A stretch of 64,000 bases of DNA from Pomacea canaliculata (GCF_003073045.1 NC_037593.1:15880735-15944734); one strand, 5' to 3'; shown: positions 23,333 to 36,960, counted from the first letter of the stretch. Numbers and translations: made by a program. The notes: generated from the letters alone by a model not told the origin.

Positions 23333-25638
23333 CTAGATAGCATATTTGAATATGGCCATGAGGGCGGCGCTGAAGGCTCCAGAGGCGGGCAAGGTGACGA
23401 GCCAGGCGATGAAGATGTTGCGGAACAGCAACCAGTCGACGTTGTCGTGGGAGCGCAGGCGACCGACGAAGACGATGGATCCGACTTTGCAGTGGGTGGT
23501 GGAGATGGGGAGGCCGATGTTGGAGGCGACGAGGACCGTTAGCGCTGCTCCCACTTCGATGCAGAAGCCGCTGTAGACGAGCGCAATAATACACTGGGGT
23601 CAGTGGCTACGATGACGTCACTACGGGCAATGACATTAGGTGTGACGTATTAATGACGTATTGTGCGCCAGCGTGCATGTGTGCGTGTGTGTTGGTATGA
23701 CTGTATGAGATGAAATACTTTTCTTAACATATTTCGCGCACACTTCCTTCCACCTAGATACAAGATTATCAAGTGATATTCACCGGTGTTGTTGTTGTTG
23801 TTGTTGTGTGCATGACATGACAGATGAACTGACTGCTTGATTGCTGGACTGATTGATTCGAGCATGAAATTCTTATTGCATTTTTTTTTTTTTGGCAAAT
23901 GCTTTTTTTCTTAATCTATCCATCAATCTCACCTTGTCGGCGTGATTTTAGACAAGTCCTCTCCCATCGTCTTGATCACTCGCCTTCCCCACACCCACAG
24001 TCCTACAGAAATTCCAACGCCTCCGTAGACCAAGACCCAGATAGGGGTGGGCGCTTTCTGCGCTACACTCTGTTCTTGTGCGATGATCCACAAGCCTACG
24101 AGGGGTCCGATGGCGTTGCTGTAACATAACAATAGTGTGGAGAAATTTCCACAGGCCTCTCCAGGTAAATGTTCATTATTGTGCACGTGTGTATGCGTGT
24201 GTGCATGTGGGGAGTAAGATAGCGCATGCCTGTTTGAAGGTGCGTATAATTTTAATGTCATTTACAATCTCGGCTTTTCTTTGAAATAAACAGTGTACGG
24301 TAAAATCTATCTGTAAGTCATGTAAGGCATATCGAAAAATGTCTTGAAGACCGAGTGTACTGACGATACTTACCTTACGTCATTTCCGCCATGTGCAAAA
24401 GATCCAAAGACAGCGGTGAGAACTTGAAGAAAGGAGAAAAGATGGGCCGTTTCTGGTTTGTCTTGGATTTCCTCTCGAGCTTTCAGTTTCTATTTTAAAA
24501 GACAGAAAAAGGTGGAGATTGGAAATAAAACATCGACAACTAATAGACATTAATAAATAGACAACAATAAGTAAAATTTTAAATTAATAAAAAAATAATT
24601 AGTAAAGTAACGCTTAAAGGTAATAAACCAGCATCAAGACTTTAAAAATAATCAACTACTATTAATTAAAAATACCTCATTAATACCATACATATTATTA
24701 ATATAATAATAATATTAACAGTAATAACATTAGCAAAATTATAGTATAATAGTAATAAAAGCACAAAATCTCAAAATCTCAATGTTTACCTCTTCAGTGT
24801 CTTTAAGCCCACTGCCTTTCTGCTTTTCTGTCGCTTTACCGTTCGGTATTAATCGTTCATTAACATCGACACTAGAAGCTGCAAATACAGATACTTTATT
24901 ACTCCGATGAAATTATCAACCTGATGAATGACAACAATAAAAATAAGTTAGCAACAGGAGGTGTTTAGCAATAGTTTGGTATGCGTTGGTGTCAGTACTT
25001 TATTATTACTTCAGTTTAAAAGCAAAAGTACCTCCGGCCTTAAATTCGGTGGATTCATTGGTTGTGGCATAGCTGACACTGCTGTATGACTGCGTCTGAC
25101 CATTTTGTGCCTGCAACATTACAGATATAAATAATAGTTCAACATAACACATAGTACAACATTACTTGTAGATGTAGAGGCATCATCATATTATCACGTT
25201 TTATTACCTCTTTATCCATTATATCACAAAGAAGTCACACAAACAGGAGTCAAATAATCCATTGATTATTAAGAAAACCAAACGATTACCTTACGCCTCA
25301 AGTTTGTAAGAAATCGCGCGCCCTAAGGTTAGAATAAAACCATCGAGCAAAGAGCGACAACCGCGGCTAACTACTCGTAATTATCAGTGCTACCTCCCTT
25401 GCACGTGGAATTTTTATTTTATTTTTATTTTTTTTATTTTTGCTGGCTGACGTCTGCACATATGCGGTCAGATAGACTGAGAAGGACGGACACAGGAGAG
25501 GATGCATGAAAGACCGACAAAACAAAGACAAAATCCATACGAGAAAATGATGATGCACGGAGTCTAGTACTCACCATTTCTTTCTCAATCTTGTCAAGGA
25601 GTCCTTTCTCCTCTGCGTGGTCTTAAACAACAAATGTA

Positions 25639-25696
<58 letters not shown>

Positions 25697-28600
25697 TGTA
25701 CTAACTATGGGTTGTAAAGGATTTTTAAATGTATCAAACTGGAATAGGGAAAGGTAATTTGACCAAAAGAAAGAATTCAAAAAAACAAACAAAAAAAAAA
25801 ACAAAAAAGCATAGGTAATGATCTGAGATTAGGATCACGCTCGATGCGCTGAGGGAGGGGAGAGACGGGTGGATTGAGCAACCGCGTCAGAACTTCAGGG
25901 TGAACACACTGGCCGCTTCGGTACCCGTGTGACGCAGCGTACCCTACCCTACCTCTCCTAGCTGACGTCTGGGTACCTGTCTCTGCAAAGTCGTGTACGA
26001 AGGCTGATTCGTCGTTGCGCATGCCGCAAGATTTAGTGTGCTTGCACGCTTGAGCGAGGGATGAGACTATTTTTAGCTCGGGGGTTTCCCCGTTTCTGGG
26101 GAAGAAAAAAAAAAAAGGTGTGTGGGGGTTACCTTTGGCGTTGCCGTTCTGCTTGCAGTCGACGACGACGACATCGACATCACGAAGATCACTCTCAGTC
26201 AGTGCGCAGTTCTCCTCGGTTTTGTCCGGAGTCACGTGATCCTCGGCCCGGGCATCCTCCTCGAGTTTTGCTGCAAAAACACAGTGCTCTTTATTACTAA
26301 TACTGGTGAACACTACTTTTTCTTCTTCCTTTACTGTTAATAATCTTGTATTATTTTGTTTTTCATGACGCCAGTGATTCCTGTGTTGGTTATTTTCATC
26401 TTTCCTTCTGTCATTTTTTTTTGTCTGCAGAGATAAGGTGAAGTAAATAAATTAAGTACAATTTAAAGAGACTGCATGTTCATTGGGTCACCAACCACTT
26501 CCACCCAAAAGCCTTATCACCTCCGCCGTATCAATCACCTGAGTCGAATCGACCCCGCCATGACCATATCGTCCCACGTGAGACCACAACGTCCCAACAC
26601 CAAACATTGAATCAATCACTGATGTAACAAGTATTTATCAACATGAGATATTACCGAACAGAACCATGCATTGTTCGAACAACTTCAGCAACAGTTTTTC
26701 TAAATAAAAACGGCCGCTTGGCAATACATAATTATTCAGAAAACAAATCACACAAATGCGCCTAAACAAGATTTTCTCTTCATCGTCGGCCATGCCGTCT
26801 TTTATTCTCTAGTTTGCAGGTTTGTATTAAATTATTGCAGACGTTTGATTAACATCTATCGCTGGTGGGTCGATTCGACTTTCGATGTTGGTACAACGAG
26901 GCCTTACGTGGGGCGATGTAGTCGTCGCGGGGTCGAGAAGATTCACACGGAGGTCGACATGGCAGGGCTGAAATGTTTTGGGTCAAAATGACCGGACCCC
27001 AGTTTTTGTTTTATCGTTAACAGCGCCTATTAGCCGACTATTGTCAGAGTCGAGTGTTTATAAAAATAAGACTCTTACGACCGACTTCTTGTGTACTATT
27101 GCGGGGAAAAAAAGACACATCGTGCATTTTAAGATAACATCTACCAGGGTACACGTGTACTGATGGATTGCTCTTACCTGGAGAGTTAGTCCCCGCCCCC
27201 CCCCCATAACTCATCAACCAAGCGCAAATAGAATTAGTAAGAATGACCAAGCAAAAACAAAAGAGACAAAGAAATGCACTCTAATACGATATTAAGTCTC
27301 ATTTTCAACATTTAAATAAATGGACTTCATTAACAGAGGCTCTAAGTCATGGCTTGCGAAATGGTCAGCTACGATCTGAATTTGGAGAATTTTAGTATGT
27401 GTTCTTCTATGAGCTAGTCTTTAGGTATGTTTATAAGTATGTGATCTGTGTGGTCGTAGTGCTTGAGTTCATTTAATGAGGGTGTGTGTGTTTGTGTGTG
27501 TGTGTTTGTGTGTGTGAGTGTGTGTGTGCGTGCGTGCGAGATCGATTGCATGTGTGCCTATGTGTGTCGTGTGTGATGGCGCTGGTTACGCATGCCACTT
27601 ACCTGTAATTTTCTTTCGTTGCCAGGGAACGACAAAGACTCTGACGATGACGCCGGTGATAATACTGATGCCAACAGAAAGGATGACGACGCCGTAGATA
27701 GGAATCTTGTCGAACTGCAGTACTGTAATCATATCGTAATCACATTGAAAAATAGTATAAAAAAAAAAAATGAAAAAAAAATGAAAAAAAATCTACACAA
27801 CTGATCAACACGACAAAAGACAACCTAATACAGGGCACCTGCTCCATCCCTGACTCACTTTATGAGGATTTATCATTATTATAAAAGTTATCATTATTTG
27901 TACAAGACTTCTGTTTGACCATACAATTTTTACATTTCGTCTTCTCATGCCTATTTCTCGTGTGTGGGAGACGATGATTGTGGTGATGATGACGAAGATG
28001 ACAATATTAAAGATTACCATAGATGATGATTTTTTTTTAAGCATAATATTACTTACACGTCGACCCGTCATGAAATACGGAGAAAACATTGATGAAGATG
28101 GTAGCAGAGTAGAAAAATGGCAGCAGAAACAAACCGATGTCCAGCTGATTGACCTGCACGTCACAAATGCTGTTTGATTACTTGATTACATGATTACACG
28201 ATGCAAACTTCTGATGTACAAACAATCCAAAAGGCATTGAGAGCGTGTTACTAGTCAATGATCGTTTCAAATGATTCAACTTTTTTTTGCAGATAGGTAC
28301 ATCTGCTCTTTTCGGGATTTCAATGGTCAACAAGAAAGTACATTGTTACTCATCAGCAGCAGACGACAGAATGTCCATCTTACCTTTTTCAGCACAAGCT
28401 TCTGGATGAGGAGAAATAGCAAAACTGAGACGATCCCTGAAGAAATAGGAGAAATGAACCAGGAAGCCACTGAAAACAAATAAATACAAACAAATCTAGC
28501 ACATAAGTTAAAAACAATTTTTCAATTACCTACTTTATATTTTCCTTTTTCTTCTTAGTAAACCATCATGCAGACGAGTATTTTCTGTCTGCCTGCCTCT

Positions 28601-29777
28601 CTCTCACCCTACCTCATCCTACTCCTCCCTTATGCACACATGAGTAGAGTAAAAGAAAAGTTTGCTGATACCACCAACCTCTTTATTAAAATTCACTTTC
28701 AGCAGGCTGTTGATGTATTTCACTACAAAAGGCTGTAGAAAGAAGGAAAAGTGCAGGTAAGAACGCCCAAGTACCTATCAGGCCAAGTTTCATCCACCCA
28801 ACACCCTGAGAACCCTTGGCCACGAGAGTGAAGCCGATGGTGGCACCAACAATACTGTGGGTGGCGGACACGGGTAGTCGGAGAAAGGTTGCTAACAACA
28901 ACCAGATGCAAGACCCTGAAACAGTAGATGTAGGCATTGGTTAAATGTAAAACAGAGTACTTCATTCGTTCTATGACACAGAAAAAAAGGACATACATTT
29001 TTTATTCTTTTAATCATTTCTTCCCTTTTTGTTTTGATCTCTACATGCGGCCCTATGCTCCTCAAGGAGTAACAAGGTACTAAAGTAAACTCTCTCTCTC
29101 TCCCGCCTCCATCCACCCGCTATACCCATCAGTAAAGGTGTATGCAATTAATATGCAATTACTAACGAGGAGTCAAGCCAGCCAGGTAGGGTAGGTTCTG
29201 TTAGAGACTGGACAAATGTCTCTCCTGGATGCTCTACACACGCCTTTTAGTGTATTGCCAATGTGCAACTGAACGGAGGCAGGACCGGTCCCTGAGCAAT
29301 CCACATCTTACCTGAAAGAGCCGACAGGTTACCAAGCAACAACAGTCGCTCCGTGCCGTTGTAGGGCTGAACATCGATGATCCCCTTGCGAATAGTGTCG
29401 GACACTCTGTATCCTGCATAGGAGACAATGTGACACATCTGTGGTAAAGTGCGCTCAACAAAATAAATAAATAGGAAGATAAAAGATAAAAATGAGATCA
29501 TCATAATCTCTTTATTTTTTACCGTTCCCCCTCCATAAGTAGTGTTTTCTTAACACTACTATTACGTAAAGACGGGTGCTTGCTGCTCACCTATCAACAC
29601 AGCTCCAAGAATTTCAAAAATGGTGGCCAGGATGCACGCCTGCACGAGAGTGAGCACCTTCGCGCCAACGGAGGTCCCAAAGGAGTTGGCCACGTCGTTG
29701 GCACCTATACCGAAGGCCAGGATGAAGGACACGATGAAACCCACGACGACAATCCACAGCCATTCTTCGGGAATCAT
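23333..29777 (-). CDS. SLC20A: Sodium-dependent phosphate transporter, PiT family (SLC20)
   Basis: Plasma-membrane Na+/inorganic phosphate symporter. Thirteen exons: 29777-29591, 29413-29312, 28915-28775, 28469-28384, 28153-28057, 27722-27603, 26270-26133, 25621-25575, 25110-25032, 24878-24790, 24489-24374, 24118-23933, 23570-23333. All junctions have GT/AG and matching phase; the total is 1626 bases, 541 residues. Both inverted PiT repeats are present: [10 protein letters not shown] (from residue 25) with LPVSATHS (about 110-117), and GGNDVSNAIGP (about 397-407) with LPISTTHC (483-490). The central cytoplasmic loop (exons 7-10, rich in Asp/Glu/Lys/Ser) is shorter than in the roughly 650-680 residue vertebrate proteins. 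Orthology to PiT-1 versus PiT-2 cannot be decided. A TCCTTTCAG acceptor near 29946 suggests the start codon lies in exon 2 of the transcript, after a non-coding first exon. No frame break was found. Confidence 0.92.
25640..25695. repeat. (AAT)n microsatellite in an SLC20 intron
   Basis: About 18 AAT units just upstream of exon 8 on the minus strand, close to that exon's acceptor (25623-25622). The poly-Tyr frame across it is an artefact. Confidence 0.9.
25870..26000 (+). mobile_element. SINE fragment in an SLC20 intron (family A)
   Basis: The segment CGGTACCCGTGTGACGCAGC (25919-25938) closely matches 16873-16892, including the start of the B box. The flanks are only loosely alike, so this is an old or truncated copy inside the intron between exons 7 and 8. 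Confidence 0.4.
27481..27545. repeat. (TG)n microsatellite in an SLC20 intron
   Basis: Long TGTG run with scattered TTTG and TGAG units, 60 bases downstream of exon 6 in the direction of transcription. Confidence 0.85.
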
Positions 29778-29946
29778 GGCTGACGCGGGCCCTGGTGATT
29801 GAGTCTGCAACGGCTGAGCTCTCAGAACCAATATTCAGACTGCCAGGCTGAGAAGGGTCACGTGACGACTGACGCAACCAGAGCTCAGCTCTCAGAGCGA
29901 AGTCAGGTGGTGAGATTTATCCCCCGTAGGGACCGCAAGCAGAACT
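29778..29946 (-). promoter_or_regulatory. SLC20 5' UTR part of the first coding exon
   Basis: Upstream of the ATG at 29777 the minus strand runs back to a good acceptor, TCTCTCCTTTCAG|TT, at about 29947. This implies a non-coding upstream exon. The first coding exon would then run 29946-29591. The frame upstream of the ATG is open for a short way but has no other ATG. Confidence 0.45.
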
Positions 29947-29949
29947 GAA

Positions 29950-32830
29950 AGGAGAGAAGACAGGTCTTCATTTATATTTCCACGGCTGGATGTCAAGTGT
30001 CGAAACGAGGACAAGGAGGGTGCATGCGTAACAACATGCACACGTAACACTCTCGCTCATTCTCTCCGGCTCTCGTTCTCCAACATAAGGGCCATCACTC
30101 TGAAATCACGCAATCAGACAAGTATTCGTACTCCCCCTGCCTCTCTCTCTTCAGACTTCAGTGACAAAACAGTATATCTCGTCTATAATCATCAGAAGGT
30201 CAATGTCCTTCCTGATGAAGTGAACTAGTCCTTTTTTAAGATGATCTACATGATCAACAAAGCACGTAAAGAAAATAACGGCCAGAGATTGTGGTGTCGT
30301 CCCTCATAAATCTCTCATGCTAAACCAGGATTGTCAAAAGTTTCACCAACTTGTCTTGGCCACGTGACCAGACGCAACTCTGAGATAGAAATGTCTTTTA
30401 TAGTACGTTGGTGGTGGACAGACAAGAACTGACTGGCAAATTTTAGATAATAAAATTATCACACTATGCAAAGCTTGCCAACCGCAGTGTAACAGCAAAC
30501 CTTTGCTAAAAGAAAAAGAAGACAGACATTGTAGCCATGCATTGAAAACTAAAGACAACTGGACAAATGTGGACAATCATTTGAGAAAGTCTAGTAAAAT
30601 TGTACGCTACGGTTATATAAAAGCTTCTCCAAACTTAAAAACCGGTATCTCATTCCCAAATGCCCCCGAAGTTATCAAGAACAATAGTCTTCCCCACCTC
30701 AATGTGCACGTGGCGGGTACTACTAAGACGACAAACCGTTACACTTTACTGACTTTGCAAATAAAAAATGTCGAACATGAAGCCTCAAAACATGCAGGGT
30801 GGCAATTAAACTCGAGTACCGGGTGGGTGCCCACGGTTATCGCCCCCCTTTTAAGTCGTCTTGGGTAATAATCCACCCGTCTTTGGATCGATCAAAGGGG
30901 TAGTTTCCAAGTTCGACTGAAAAGAAAGTTTACCAGAACTTTAGTGTATTGTGCGGACAGACACTGTAAACAGCTGATAACAAAGACACAAAAGCAGGCG
31001 TTAAAGATGCCAAACCGTCAAATCTCCCATTTCACCAAGTGTTTGACATATTTCGATTTAATTTGTAACACTTCATTCAGCGAAAGTACATCAAGTGCGA
31101 CTGTTAAAAGACTCTTACGACTGTCGAGAGGCCTGCGACTGTATATTAAAAATGTAGACCACAGTTCTGTTGACAAGATAGGTGAACAATCTGCAGTAGA
31201 GAGAAAAAATTGTGTTTGCGCAGGGCAATAATGTTGCTGAATAAAAGTACATGTTCTCCAAACAAGAGACAACATTTTAAGCCCCGCCCTTGTTTTATCT
31301 TTTTACATGAAGTTTCTAACAGACTCTGTGCATCATGTATCTAAACATGCACTGAAGTTGGGTCTAAATGGTTTCCTGCTCCACAAAAGCTGGGATTTCA
31401 ATTACTTTGGAAATTTTTAACACATGAGAACTGTTTACTGTCGATCAAGCATGCAGAAGCAGAATAAATTTTCTATAGGGTTACAGACAGATGATAATCA
31501 TGATGTGATTTCTTAAGCCCCTATTCCCGTTACCAAGAAAGCTTAAAAGGCTTTACAAAAACAAGACACAAGAATATAATAATAACTGATACAAGGACAA
31601 GATTGGCAATTATGGAACCGAGAAAGAGCGAGTGATCACGATATAATCGAGAAGGTCGGTGGAGCAAGAAGCTAAATAAACACAAGTCTCATATCAACAT
31701 CCTGGACACCCATTAATCCAACATGACAGGCGCAGAAACTCTAAAGTAGACAAAAGCAGATAAGGCAGACAAAGAAACACACGGTAGACATGACACAGAG
31801 ACATTAAACAAACAGGAGAAATCAACAATCAGAAGTAGCCAAGCAAAGAGAAACAGACAGACAAACAAGAAACAATAAGATATCCTTACAGACAAACACA
31901 CTAGTGACTAGGCAGACAAGCAAAAACAAACATCAAGTAGACAAGTAGCGACAGCGCAGCAGTAAACATAAAGACGGGAAAGGAAAGAAGAACCAGACAA
32001 ACACTGCACTTTGTGACTTTCCTTCCAGAAAACACAGGTAATTGGGAAGTTGCCAAGAGCATCAGCTCCAAACATACAATAAAAGCTAGTATCACGGCAG
32101 GTAGACTCCATAACGACAGACAGGTGGGTCATATCAACACACATTGACATTCAAAGAGGTAGCGCTGCCGTCTACCTGCCAGGTGTGGGCGTACCTGTGG
32201 ACATGCACAGGGTCCATGTTACCACCAATCACTCCCCAACAGCCAATCGATATCGATTTGTTCTCAATTTACTCACATACACTAGACCTGCGTGTCAGCC
32301 AGTGTGACCCTCGACAGCACAGATAACGGGACCTCCTATCACATCAATAGGTAGTCACGTGATGGGTTCGGCCACATTCGTGTGATGATGTCATCACATT
32401 GTTTGGACTTGCAAAGCTGACTGGGATGGGGTTAGGCGAGGCAGAGAGGGTTAATAAGAGTCTCCGGAAATAAATAGACATTTCAGATAACTCATACACA
32501 AGCCAGTATGGGAAATGTTGAAAATTGTGTATTTGAGAAGACAGCAATAAATCGTTTGGTTTATAAATAAAGACAATGGTAAAACAATCCAGGGATGAAG
32601 AGAGAGATGACTTCGCATTAGTAGTGCAGTCTTTCGCGAGCTCAGTACAGCTTTCAAGCAAAAAATATCATTAAACCCACAAAAATACGTGCAATGGCAT
32701 CATGTGAGTTTGACAAAGCAGAATTGAACAGTAGAAAACATGCAAAACACGTGCAAGCTCTGTTCGTTGTCAACACAACTCAGTAGTTTTATAGCACTAG
32801 GAGGGTTTTTTGCCGGATCCTATTCACCTT
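29950..32830. other. Region without supported genes upstream of SLC20
   Basis: Probably intronic for the SLC20 5' UTR if the first exon lies near 36.8 kb. I see no conserved coding segment; open frames at 30503-30868 and 30944-31231 have no recognisable domain, no splice support and no repeat character. Confidence 0.4.
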
Positions 32831-32836
32831 TTAATC

Positions 32837-33184
32837 ATGCCTCACAGACGACCAGGGCAGGGTCATTGCATGGCTGCAGGAGCTGGTGTTCAAGAAATAA
32901 GCCGCCGACTGGGAGTTGCTCTCTCTGTTATTCAAACTCTACCAGACCTCTACAATGTCAAAGGAAGTGTTGCAGGGTAAAGACACCCCGGACACCCGCG
33001 GTCATCTACCAGACAGCAGGACAGGTTCATTGTTCTGTCGGGTCTACGACAAAGAACAGTCACTGCCAGTACATTCAGGGGACAGCTGCACGCAGCTGCC
33101 AGCGTAACTGTCAGTGACCAGACGGTTCGTAACCTGCTCAGGACGATCTTCAATCAAGGCGACCTGCTGTCCGCCCTGTCCTGA
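32837..33184 (+). mobile_element. Tc1/mariner-like transposase fragment, degenerate
   Basis: In one frame a helix-turn-helix DNA-binding start (AAGAGVQEISRRLGVALSVI) is followed by a second segment with QQDRFIVLSGLRQRTVTAS and VSDQTVRNLLR. This is the usual Tc1-family N-terminal arrangement of two DNA-binding helices and a link to the catalytic domain. A stop codon (TAA at about 32978) interrupts it and the frame ends at 33182-33184. The DDE catalytic domain and terminal inverted repeats are not seen, so this is a dead 5' fragment. Confidence 0.7.
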
Positions 33185-33346
33185 CACATTCCCACCTCGT
33201 CCAACAGTTTGATGTCAGTCCAAGCACTAATGCTTGTTAAACGTTTCACTTAATGCACAAAGAAATGCTTAAATTCAATGTCATTGTCTGTGAGTATGTT
33301 GGCACCAGTGATTGATTATACAACTGGCCTTTCCATTGTTTTCAGC

Positions 33347-33795
33347 AGGATATTTTCAGCCTGGGTCAGGCGTCGCTGGTATTCTCATTCCTCCTCATCA
33401 GCGAGTCCGCATTTTTGATGCTGCAGTGCCGCCAGGCCGGACCGGAGATGACGCAGGCTTGGCGCGGGGCGATGACCTGTGGCTGCTGGTACTCATTTAT
33501 GCTCATCCGGGTCCTATCCAGAGCACAGCACCGCGACGGTCCGAGCAGGAAGAACCTGCCAACTCCTGGCACCTATCCACAGGCACCCAACCCCAGCCCC
33601 ATCACTACCAACCCAGCCTCCTCCTCCCTGTCCGTGGGCTCGATGATGGGACTCGCGATTAGTGACATGTTTCAGCACATCCCTCACAACTCAACAAGAG
33701 CTTTGCCAACTGTGCTTCCATTCCACACACCCCTCTACCCGCCCACCCTTCGCTCCCTACGTGGCTGGACTTCAGCTGCCCAGCACAAATGACAT
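33347..33795 (+). CDS. Possible terminal exon of an unidentified plus-strand membrane protein
   Basis: A GC-rich stretch follows a strong acceptor (CCATTGTTTTCAG|CAGG). In one frame it reads QDIFSLGQASLVFSFLLISE, a likely membrane helix, then a cysteine-containing second hydrophobic stretch (CGCWYSFMLIRVL), then a Pro/Ser/Thr-rich tail to a stop at about 33795. This resembles the end of a multi-pass protein with a cytoplasmic tail, but I do not recognise the family and find no matching upstream exon. It could instead be old repeat sequence next to the Tc1 fragment. Confidence 0.3.
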
Positions 33796-33799
33796 ACCG

Positions 33800-36440
33800 C
33801 GTAGCATCCTCCTCCTCATGGCATTATATTCTAGCGACTCATGCCACCTGGTGACAAAGCTTGTGGCTGAAGATCTTGGCGCCTACAATGGGGTTGCTAG
33901 GGTATAATTTTCTGCTCGGGTGACGTCGCGAACGATGAGTTTTCAGTTCACTGACTGCCGTTGTGTGTCTCGTGGTTGAGGAGAGGGTGAGTTTGGGGGA
34001 GGGATTTGATGTTTTATGTCGAGCCAGCAACAAAGAGTACATCCCGGCAAAGCAGCCAACAGCCGTTTAACAGACACAACACTCAGAAAAAAAAGAGGTT
34101 ACAAAGATGTAATTCGTTCCAAGAAATCCAACGATACGCTATTAATCAATTCATTATCTTGCATTTTGTACAATGAGAGATTAGTAGAGCTGTGTAGGTA
34201 AGAGCAAGAATTAAAATGATATATGAAAAATACCCTGTTGAAAATGAAAAAGGTTTCGAAATCACCATGAGGCAACATCCTCAACTCTCCAGCAGACGAA
34301 TCTCACAAGCTTTATGTCCGAAGTATCCATAGAAACAACACAACACTTTCACTGCTAACTTCTGTACCTCAGTGTTACAGAGCCAAGTAGCCAGTAGTGT
34401 CGTTACAAAGTTGTTGTGGAAATCAGTTTGCTCGTGATTCACATCACATAAGGCCGACGTCGGTCAGACCCGCCACAGACCTTCACACAATCCACGAGGA
34501 AAGATAACTAAAGTTCACATAGTGCTGACGTCACACACGGACGGCCAACGGCCAAAACATGACCTATGACCTCAATAGCTGCACGTGACTAGCGTGCTGA
34601 TTAGATACCAAGCATCTTCACCTTCACTTTGATCGTATCATTTAATGATTCGTGAATTTATAAACATTGCCAAGGGCTAATCGTTAACGGGGACGACGTT
34701 AGCGGGTTTCATCTCTCTCTGCGTTCATTCAGTAAACAAGCCATCTTCATTTTTAAACAAATATATGGAGGGATAACCCCAAACAGTAAGTTAATCGCCA
34801 AGCTGTTTACCTCCAACAGACATCAACATACCTCATCATTAACCAAATCTCCACGAAAGGGACGACATAAGCGAGCAAGATTTGAACACGCATGGATTGA
34901 TGTCATCGACGATGATCAAAATATTTCCGTGATCAAGAATGTATTTATTCTTTGTTCAGCATGGTTGTTATTGTCTTTCATTCCAATCGCCACACAGAAC
35001 GCGTTAATCTCGAGAGCGATGAGGATTCCTACGACTGCAAGTTTTCCTGTTTAAATGCGATAAGATTCGGATAATTCAACTCGACCTCACACATCGAACG
35101 TCTGTGAGAAAAGAGAATCGAGCTTGAAGCCGCCAATAAAGACAGTTGTGTGTGTTAAGGATAATAGGTTAATATTAATTCATATACTAATTATGACAGA
35201 AAGAACTACAAAAGCTAAAACATCTCTCGTATTACTAAGAGTTTCAAAGTTTCTGGAGCGAATGTATGATCTAACCCTAACTTCGACAAAGTTTGAGGTT
35301 GTTTACGTTGTTTACTATGGGCGCGAGCTGAATGCTTTCCACAAATCATGGAGGTCATATCTCTGAGCTGCTTCCAGAAGAATTATCCGTCGTCTAGAAC
35401 GAGACCAAGGCACATATTCGCTTCTGGTTTAACTATCAACATCGAAAAGAAGAGCGCACGATGAGAATTCTCGTTTTGAGGGAGGTACTAAAGTTCAAGT
35501 TTAATGATTTCTTGTATTTTGATTTTATTGTTTTCTCTAAGTCATGCAAAGTGAAGGTCGAGGGCTTTCGCCTAAAGAGAAATAAAAAGTAAGTGACACA
35601 TTAATTGCAAGTCTGTTTTTAATTTAAGAATTTTATCTCTGTTTCGGATATTAAAGTCTTAAGAGACCTGACACCCTATAACTTCACGAGAGTCTAATAA
35701 GAGATGGTCTCGGCAAACAGCCAGCGTTCCAGAGACTTACATATGTACATAAACATCAACGTCAGCAAGCAGATGACACCCTGACAAAATAAAACTGCAT
35801 GGATGAAGAATTAAGGAGTGAACAGAGTTCTACTGTTAATTATACCAAGCTATTTCTTCACGGGTTTGGAACCCGGATTTGAAGACTTCGAGTGTAGACA
35901 TGAGTTCCAAGAGATGGAGGAAAGGATTCCACATGGTGGGGTCAAAGAAGAAGAGTTTGCCAAATTTCTCATATCTGTCATGTCATATCGAATTTCTCAT
36001 GACAGAGAGAAGAAAACAACACAAACAGAACGAAGAGACCTACTCGGGTGCATTGTTTACAGTCTGCCTGAGGCTGGTGATGTGCTCACTACACCCGTGT
36101 CTTGTAGCTGAGGTGTTAGTAGAAGAAACAACACAATCATACAGACGCACATGCCACAAACACATGCACGAGCAGGCATGCAATTCTCTCACAAAAAGAG
36201 AAGAGAGAATGTTGAGACTATGAAGCTGACTGATAGGGTTTGAAAACAAGATGTGTCATGGAGATAAATATTTACAGGAGGTTCAGGGGGAGAGAAGCCA
36301 GGGTATATACTTCAACAGCAAGAGATACGAGGCTGCATATCACAGATGAGGATCTATAATGAGAAAGGGGGTAGGGGTGGACATCATAGATGCTAGAGGC
36401 AATGGCCTTTGGCAAGTCGAGGTCAGGTTATAACGTAAAC
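33800..36440. other. Region without supported genes
   Basis: AT-rich sequence with short unsupported open frames, including 35124-35366 and 35818-36223. No domain, splice pattern or repeat family is recognised. Confidence 0.4.
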
Positions 36441-36800
36441 AAAGGGTTAAAAATTAAAACCGCGCGTCTCGGTTCTCTCCCTTTTTCGGGCGCGCGCGCG
36501 AACATACATACACTCACACTCTTTCTCTCACACACACATACACTCACACACACCTGACATATCACTACTAAGACCTCTATGACATCTCCAGCTTAGCAGA
36601 GATCAGTCTTGACACAGCCTGTAACATCGTGTAACCCCTGACATGCCGAGTCTAACCATTACAAGCTGTTTGTAAACTCTGACACAAAACAACCGCACAG
36701 ACAATCAAACTGAACGTGTGTGGGTTCGAACTGCAAGGCTAAAACCCACTCGATTGCGTCACGCAAAAACACGTGCAAAGGTCAGGTTCGCCGGCTTACC

Positions 36801-36960
36801 TTGCAAGCACGTGGCCCGGCCTCTGCGTCGGAGTGTGCGCCACACCGCTCAGCTTCCTGGGAGCGACTCCAGAGCGAGGCATAGTTTCGAACTCAGTTTG
36901 CGAGAATCAGTTCAACCGTCTTCACCCAGTTTCTGAGACTCGAGAAAGTGATTTGAAAAC
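36801..36960 (-). other. Candidate non-coding first exon of SLC20
   Basis: The minus strand ends this GC-rich stretch with GTGCTTGCAAG|GTAAGCCGG, a near-perfect donor, with nothing coding before it. The SLC20 start codon exon, 6.9 kb away, has an acceptor upstream of its ATG and needs such a partner. The link is inference, and the 5' end is not defined. Confidence 0.3.

Noticed and set aside
28680-28735. Possible extra SLC20 exon (acceptor followed by [14 protein letters not shown])
   Set aside because: The flanking exons join directly in phase (LGLI|VASWF) as in the PiT family, leaving no room for it.
35818-36223. Overlapping plus-strand frames of about 100 codons
   Set aside because: No recognisable domain and no exon boundaries; ordinary background for this composition.
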